DNA of 64,000 nt from Lasiodiplodia sp. COLG20 (lineage: Eukaryota; Ascomycota; Dothideomycetes; Botryosphaeriales; Botryosphaeriaceae), in assembly GCA_009801085.1 (NCBI GenBank), contig VNWV01000010.1, positions 248,001 to 312,000 on the forward strand, written 5' to 3'. Below the pieces are notes generated by a model. It made no database searches. It was not told the DNA's origin and saw nothing but the letters and a program-made list of their open reading frames with translations. Below are positions 58,141 to 64,000 of the stretch, piece after piece. A program made the translations under genes and the position numbers. Numbering within the stretch: the first letter of the stretch is position 1; each line of letters starts with the position of its first letter.

Positions 58141-59579
58141 CTACACCACTCCCGCAAACCTCCTCGCCGCCCACGCACTCCCATTCTCCAAATACTCCTC
58201 TCTCGTCACAGCCACCCCTCTCAACCCCTCTCCCCTCTCCCCAGCCAACCTCACCCCACCCTTCCACGTAAACGTCACCGGATCCTCGGGCCTCGCCACC
58301 CGGACCAGCAACTCCGTCGGCACAATCGCCCTCAATTCCCTCTCCAACCTCTCCGTGAAACCCGGCAGCAGGCTGTTCCCACCAACAACAACGACATTCG
58401 CCAACAAGCCGGGCCACAGGCCCTCGGGCAGCTGCTGCAGCGACTGCATGACGGCCTCGGGGAGGCCGGGCTCGGGCAGGCCGATGTCGTTGGGGTGGAA
58501 GAGCAGCTCGGGCACGGCGAAGCGCTCGTTGCCGAGCGGCAGCAGGTCTTCCGTCTTGTTGGCCGACGTTGCCGACGACGTGTGCAGCACGCCGCCCTGC
58601 GCGAGGCCCAGGCGCTTCGCCTTGGCGGCGGCCGAGGGGTCGTGGGGCCGCGCGAAGCCGCGCTGGCGCTCCGTGTAGTCCGGGAGGACGTAGTCGACGA
58701 CGATGGAGGTGTCTGGCGGCGTGGTCTTGTTGTTGTTGCTGCTGCTGCCTTTCCAGGTGCGCTCGAGGTCGCGGGCGAAGTCGGTCGAGACGAAGCAGAC
58801 GTCTTCTTTGATCTCGTTGACCAGGTGCGTCTCGTCCATGAAGTTGTAGGCGCGCAGCGAGATGAGCTCTTTCAGGTGGTTCGTCAGGAACTTGCCACCG
58901 ACTGTCAGTCGCCGGATGGCAGAGTGGAAGGGGCGGCCGTGGTGGAGCGGCGTGATGGTTGTGTGCGAGTAGCCTGTGTCGATGACAAGGAGGGACTCGA
59001 CAGGTCCGGAGGAGGAGGATGCGGGATCGGAGAAGAGGGCGGGAATGTCATTATAGGCGTTGAGTGCGGGCGCGAGGCAGCGGTAGTAGGAGGCGAATTC
59101 GAATTCCTCGAAGACCATCTGGTCGCAGTTGGTCTGCAGCGCTTGCGGCGAGTTTGGTGCTTCGGTTAAGACAAGAGTTGTGTCATGCGGGTCGCACTGT
59201 GAGTGTGTTAATAAGGTTAATGCTTGTCCTATGGGCTGAAAAATGTTATGAAGGCTGGTGGAGGTACTTTAAGTGCGGCGTCGTTGGCCAGAAACTCATG
59301 GTCCCATATGGCCTTCTCCCCCTCCCAGTTCACGATGAAGCCTTTCTCGACTGGCCTCCGGAAGGCCATCTCGCCAAAATCCTTGCATTGTTCTAGCTGC
59401 GAACCAATCCATATACGCCTGTCGCGGGCGCGAGCTATACAGTTTGGGGTTATGCGACAGGATGGCTCAGTTGAGCTGTCTGGTGGGGCGAAGCCGGCCT
59501 TGATGTTGTAGGCGCCATTGTCAATGATAAGGGTGTTTGAGGGGAGTGAGGGCTTGGCTTGCTTTGCAGCTCGGGGCAT
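58141..59579 (-). CDS. ARP6: Actin-related protein 6
   Basis: Nuclear actin-related protein and subunit of the SWR1 chromatin remodeller that deposits histone H2A.Z. Two exons on the minus strand, 59579-59268 and 59196-58141, with a 71-bp intron (59197-59267) between Lys and Cys codons; 455 residues. The start is the ATG at 59577-59579 (MPRAAKQAKPSLPS); in-frame sequence upstream is not needed. Seen: phosphate-1 region LIIDNGAYNIKAGF; the Arp6-type block NCIARARDRRIWIG, then MAFRRPVEKGFIVNWEGEKAIWDH; phosphate-2 region LLVIDTGYSHTTI; GGKFLTNHLKELIS; and the adenosine region VVGGNSLLPGFTERL. A polar insert (about residues 265-280, SSSNNNK) is a local expansion. The block before IWDH and the overall length favour Arp6 over Arp2, 3 or 4. 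Divergent from the P450 gene. Confidence 0.93.
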
Positions 59580-61338
59580 GGCGGGGATCGAAGCGGGGAG
59601 GGTGATGAGAGAGGATAGTTTTCGCGTCGCGGCGCGTCGCGGGTGACGTCGGTCGCCCGGATCTTCGCCGGGTGGGCTGATCCCTGTCGGCCAACGCTCT
59701 CTCACAGGCCCTGAAAAACTCTCACTCTACTATTTCTGTTCGGACATGCAAACCTTACCACTGCGCATCATTGCCATTTGGAGTGCCAACAATGTCGATG
59801 ACGGATATCTCCAGACCCGGGCACGTTCACAAGCCTCGATGAAAAGCAATAACAAGCCATGTGCGATTGTCCTTACGTCAGCCGAAGGAGTGCATGCAGG
59901 ACGCGCATCGGATGCAGTTGCTGCTAATTAGACCTCATGCCTCAGGATGTTGCAGTGCGGTATGCTGGCACCTCGTCCAAGCCACGTCCGAAATTCATGT
60001 CTTCGGCATCACGCTTGACTACGCCTCCACACATACAATGCGAACGTGCGAGGCATTATCGTGCTTGACGAAAACGGGCGTTTCCGCGTGGTGAGGCTCT
60101 GCAACACGTTGGAGACTCGTAAGCCGTGCTGAGCGCCCTTTTATATCCGGAGGCTATGCTGCGCCTCTAAGCCACTGCTGTGTCACTCGCATCGACAGTG
60201 GCGCCTCTGTCTCGGGAGAGCAGTGGTGATATTACGCCCTGTGTGTTTCCGGCCTGCATTTGCGCTTTCGTCCGAGAAACATGACGCCTTCCTATCTGGT
60301 AAAGAAGAGGTGTATACTGGCGGCCTGGAGCGATGGAAACACCGGCCAATCGCGGGCTCGCCGGGCGCAGTTGTTGCACAACTTTATTTTTACCATCGCA
60401 TCCTTTTCAGCTTCCCCCTTGATTCGCAGCCTCCTTATCCACGACAATTCTCGACAAAGCCGGGAGCATGGTGCGTCACCCAAGGTGTTCTTCAGCTCCC
60501 GCGAATGGGAACACAGGTAAATTCAGCCTTGGCACTTGGCGGGCGTCAGCGATGGATGCAGCAGTCAAGGTAAGCAGCGGCAGGGCGGGATGTTGAAACA
60601 GCCGCAACAGAGCACCTGGCTGTCACGGGTTGCCTGGTGCGGCCACGGGATGGCCGTCGATGGCAAATGGACCCGCCCGACCAGCGCCGGGGGCCAATCG
60701 GCCTGGCCGACGCCCCAGAACGCTAACCGCCCCCGATCTACCTTCCAGAACACCCGCCCCACGGCTCCCATGCGCAAATCTACTGGGTCTATTCCGTGGT
60801 GCCTATCTTCTTCATCCACGGATTCGGACATCGCTTCAAGCTGCCGTCCGCGCCGTCGCACCGAAACGCCATTCGGGCGCCAAGAAGTGTGGAGACGGAC
60901 GGTCGTCCTTCCCAGAAGAGCAAGGTCAAGATAAACCTCCGTGCTTGCCCAGCTGACGCACCGGCCGAGAACAGCCTTAACAGTACGGCCGCCATGGCTT
61001 TCGCCCAAAACGTGAACTGCCCAAGCTCGCCCGTCAGCATCGCATCCCCCTCCGTCTAAGCTTCTTTTTGTGGGGATCACTTGCGCATCAAATCTTGATT
61101 CCGTGCCGCCGTCTCACCCACCTCTCCGCGCCTTGTCCGGATCACGACGGAATAGGAATACGGCCCTTAATCGAACCCTTTCGCCTGAAAATCACGAGGT
61201 TCGGCCTCACCGTTAGCCCCGCTCCCTTACTTGTGCAAGAGCCTCATCTCCACCAGAGCGGTGACACCGAGTCGAACTTATCATAAAAGCTTTGCGCAAT
61301 CCTCTCCCTGTCCTGTTGTCAAGCAGAACTTTACCATC
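59580..61338. other. Divergent intergenic between ARP6 and the P450 gene
   Basis: About 1.76 kb with both promoters. Overlapping GC-rich frames at 60.5-61.1 kb on both strands have no motif, and the longest minus one opens at GTG rather than ATG. A CATAAAAG element at 61283-61290 lies about 50 bp before the P450 start and may be its TATA box. Confidence 0.5.
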
Positions 61339-63046
61339 ATGGCGCCTTCAATATTCCTCTCGCCAGTCTTCCTCTTTGCCTCCATCACCACCGTCCTCTA
61401 CTTTGCTTACCGTACCATCGCCCTCTCTCTTGCCCGTCGCCGCTTTATCCGTGAAAATGGATGCTTGCCTGCAGCATCTCTCAAGATGCGCGACCCTATC
61501 CTGGGGATAGACGCCCTCCTGTCTACCATTCGGGCCGGCAAGCAGCACCAGCTCCTTGACATGCTGACCGCCCGCTTCACCGAAACCAACAGCAAGACCT
61601 TCACCTCCAAGCGCCTCGGCGCACATGCCATCATGACGATGGAGCCCGAGAACGTCAAGGCCATCCTCGCCACCCGTTTCAAGGACTTCGCCATCGCACC
61701 GTTCCGCCAGCCCGCACTGCAAGGATTTCTGGGTGATGGCATTTTCACAACTGATGGCGGTCACTGGGCTGCGTCCCGCGCCATGATCCGGCCAAACTTT
61801 GTGCGCGACCAGGTGGCGGACTTACAAGCGTTCGAGTCGCACTTCGAGGACCTGATGGCCGCGATTCCCAAGGCCACGACGACGGATGCCTCGTTCTTCG
61901 ATCTCCAGGAGCTCTTCTTCAAGTTCACCATCGACTCGGCCACAGAGTTCCTCTTTGGCAAGAGCGTTCGCAGTCTGCGTCCGGGCAACAGTGATGATGC
62001 AGGAGCGAGCAAGGAGGAGGCAAGCTTTGCCGAGGCCTTCAACGTCGCCCAGGTCGAGGGACTCGACCTCATCCGCCTTGGCCCGCTCGCACACCTCATC
62101 GGCGCCAACAGGGCACGCATCAGCACCGGTGAGCGTGCCGTTGACGTCGTGCACGCGTATGTCGATCAGTTCGTCGACGAGGCGGTTCGGTTTCGGGAGG
62201 AGGTGGTGGAGAAGGGAGATGTCGAGACAGGGCAGGAGAAGGCAAACGGCGAGGAGAAGTACGTCTTCCTGCACGAGCTGGCAACACGTACTACGGACAA
62301 GAAGCGCTTGCGCAGTGAGCTGCTCAACGTGCTGCTCGCCGGACGCGACACGACTGCCAGTCTGCTTGGGAACCTGTTCTTCGTGCTGGCCAGGCAGCCC
62401 GAGGTGTGGCAGAAGCTGAGGGAAGAGGTTGTGACGACCCTCCAGGGAAGACGGCCGACGTACGAGGAGCTGCGGAACATGAAGTACCTGAAGTGGTGCT
62501 TGAATGAGTGTAAGTGCTCCCTGCGATTCACCTAGCACCCAAACCCCATGGTCATCCCATCTGCCCACTTCCATCCACGGCAAAACCCAAGCAAAAGCTG
62601 ACTCCCCCAACCCAGCCCTCCGCCTCCACCCCGTCGTCCCCCTCAACACGCGCATGTGCGTCCGCGACACGGTCCTGCCCACGGGCGGCGGCCCGCACGG
62701 CACCGCGCCCGTCTTCGTGCCCGCCGGCACCATCACCTCGTGGTCCGTCTGGGCCATGCACCGGCGGCGCGACATCTTCGGCGCCGACGCCGAAGCATTC
62801 CGGCCGGAGCGCTGGGAGCAGCTGCGCGTCGGCTGGGAGTACCTGCCCTTCAACGGTGGCCCCCGCATCTGCGTCGGCCAGCAGTACGCCCTGACCGAGG
62901 CCAGCTACGTCGTCGTCCGCCTCGCCCAGGAGTTCGCGCAGCTGGTGCCCCGCGACGAGAAGGAGCAGTGGAGGGAGCAGGTCGCTCTGACGCTGTGTCC
63001 CGGCAACGGGTGCTGGGTGAGGTTGGTGCCGCCTTCGTCGTCGTAG
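61339..63046 (+). CDS. Cytochrome P450, CYP52-clan (alkane/fatty-acid hydroxylase-like)
   Basis: Microsomal haem monooxygenase; its sequence most resembles the CYP52/CYP539 group, whose known members hydroxylate the omega end of alkanes and fatty acids. Exons 61339-62509 and 62616-63046, with an intron of 106 bp; 533 residues. Order: N-terminal membrane anchor (about 4-25, SIFLSPVFLFASITTVLYFAY); C-helix W-x3-R region (GHWAASRAMIRPNF); I-helix oxygen motif AGRDTTAS; K-helix E-S-L-R, formed across the splice junction; PERF-like FRPERWEQ; haem loop FNGGPRICVGQQ with the proximal Cys. The start has a Kozak-like context (ACCATCATGG). All P450 landmarks are intact. A role in fatty-acid turnover is inference from family; it is 28 kb from the FAS pair and nothing in the window links them. 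Confidence 0.93.
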
Positions 63047-63864
63047 TCGTGGTCGTCGTCACCGTCGTCGTAATGGACCCGGCGGCGTTTTTTTTTTTTT
63101 TTTTCCTTTTCGTCCCCCCTCCCCCTTTCGGTCGACATCGGAAGAGTAGCGGTGAAAATTGGCTCCCGGCTTTGCTTTTTGGTGGCTTACCTGTACACGT
63201 TTGTCTTTCTTCATACCTCCTTTTCTTTTTCTGGGATAATCTATTCGGCGTTATCTGGGAATGGGATTCAATGGGATGGTATATATCCCAGTACATACAC
63301 GGTTGCGCTCACGCGCACATAGGCTTGGTACAACCTGGTGGGCGGCTGTCTCCTTTTCTGTTTTTTACCCGTTAGACAGGTTCAATGACTATGAAATGAG
63401 AAAGACGATTTCAAGTCAACGACACTCTTGCATTAGCTTCCCTTACTTTCCCGATGATCTCATTGCCAGAACACCGCGCAAAGAAACTATTAAGCATATT
63501 GGCGAAGCAAGTTCTGCACATGTGTATGAATGTGGGAGATGAAGCGCTTTGAGCAAATGAATATTTGAGATTCGAGAGCTAATGCTACGCTAGCTACTTT
63601 TTTCTCCAGTGCCGTTTTTGCCGAACCTGTCGAACTCATGACCTTCTCGCCATCTCCATAGCGATGCCGGTGCCAGAAAAGCTCAGACCGTGAGACCATG
63701 AAAAGACACTAAAGTACATGATAGCCGAAACTGATTTTACCTATGACGCCTTCACGCCCATGCTATCGTTTCATCAACTCAGTTGAAGGAGGAAAAAGAA
63801 AAACAAATCGAGTCAGCAATATAGCAAGTGAGGAATCAACCCTGACCGTGAACCAGAATAAACC
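63047..63864. other. Intergenic, no gene recognised
   Basis: 3' flank of the P450 gene, opening with GTCGTC triplets and a run of 17 T (63088-63104). No coding signal is seen. Confidence 0.55.
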
Positions 63865-63984
63865 ATGCAGCCAGCCTTTAACAACACTTTCAATGTACTG
63901 GGAGTACCGAGAACAAAGCTGGACCCAGGAGCAGTGTCGAAAGTCTACATCCTCACCTGGAAAAGGTACCGAAGTCGAATCTGA
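63865..63984 (+). CDS. Possible start of a gene running off the right edge
   Basis: An ATG in a fair context (AAACCATGC) opens a 39-codon frame starting MQPAFNNTFNVLGVPRTKLD. The block FNVLGVPR followed by a polar stretch and KVYILTWKRYR faintly resembles the first two helices of a DnaJ J-domain, whose HPD motif would lie beyond. The frame stops at 63984, so an intron just before would be needed. It may be a chance frame. Confidence 0.2.
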   Translation: MQPAFNNTFNVLGVPRTKLDPGAVSKVYILTWKRYRSRI

Positions 63985-64000
63985 GCCACATCATAGCAGA

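Noticed and set aside
60565..61080. A 171-codon minus-strand frame in the ARP6/P450 intergenic region
   Set aside because: It opens with GTG, overlaps plus-strand frames of similar size and has no motif; more likely promoter DNA.

Overview
The window is genomic DNA of a filamentous ascomycete (Pezizomycotina). Genes are split by short GT-AG introns of about 50-145 bp, several with CTAAC/CTGAC-like branch points. There are no operons or ribosome binding sites, and the products are typical of moulds: type I FAS subunits, a PTH11/rhodopsin-like membrane protein, GH3, GH16 and GH131 enzymes, and a CYP52-clan P450. I cannot place it to genus from sequence alone. No tRNA, rRNA or CRISPR array was recognised.

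Layout. 0-5.3 kb: 3' part of a GH3 beta-glucosidase with a PA14 insert, then a membrane-anchored GH16 glucanase. 5.3-17.6 kb: a gene-poor, AT-richer stretch whose only supportable genes are small (8.4, 13.2 and 15.4 kb). 17.7-33.0 kb: a conserved housekeeping block with BRL1 (nuclear envelope/pore assembly), FAS1 (beta subunit) and FAS2 (alpha subunit). FAS1 and FAS2 are divergent over a shared 1.15 kb promoter and together encode the whole alpha6beta6 cytosolic fatty-acid synthase. 35-36.5 kb: fungal rhodopsin/PTH11-type 7TM protein. 38.3-39.4 kb: mitochondrial ribosomal protein mL50, convergent with a secreted GH131 glucanase (39.9-41.2 kb). 43.5 kb: a third small Cys protein. 44.1-45.3 kb: an Old Yellow Enzyme. 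46.6-47.5 kb: a transposase-derived HTH/CENP-B protein in a second gene-poor stretch reaching 51 kb. 51.2-53.2 kb: a PA-TM-RING-H2 ubiquitin ligase. 54.9-56.6 kb: a secreted Ser/Thr-rich, probably GPI-anchored protein with a defective-looking splice site. 58.1-59.6 kb: ARP6 (SWR1 complex), divergent from a P450 at 61.3-63.0 kb.

The most novel signal is a family of three tiny proteins (49-81 aa) at 8.4, 13.2 and 43.5 kb. They share the core R-C-[SA]-V-C-x2-W-[IM]-x(7-8)-H-x-C and almost nothing else. Each has a TATA box followed by a leader with no ATG before the proposed start. They look like a dispersed family of single-site zinc-binding microproteins that I cannot assign to a named family.
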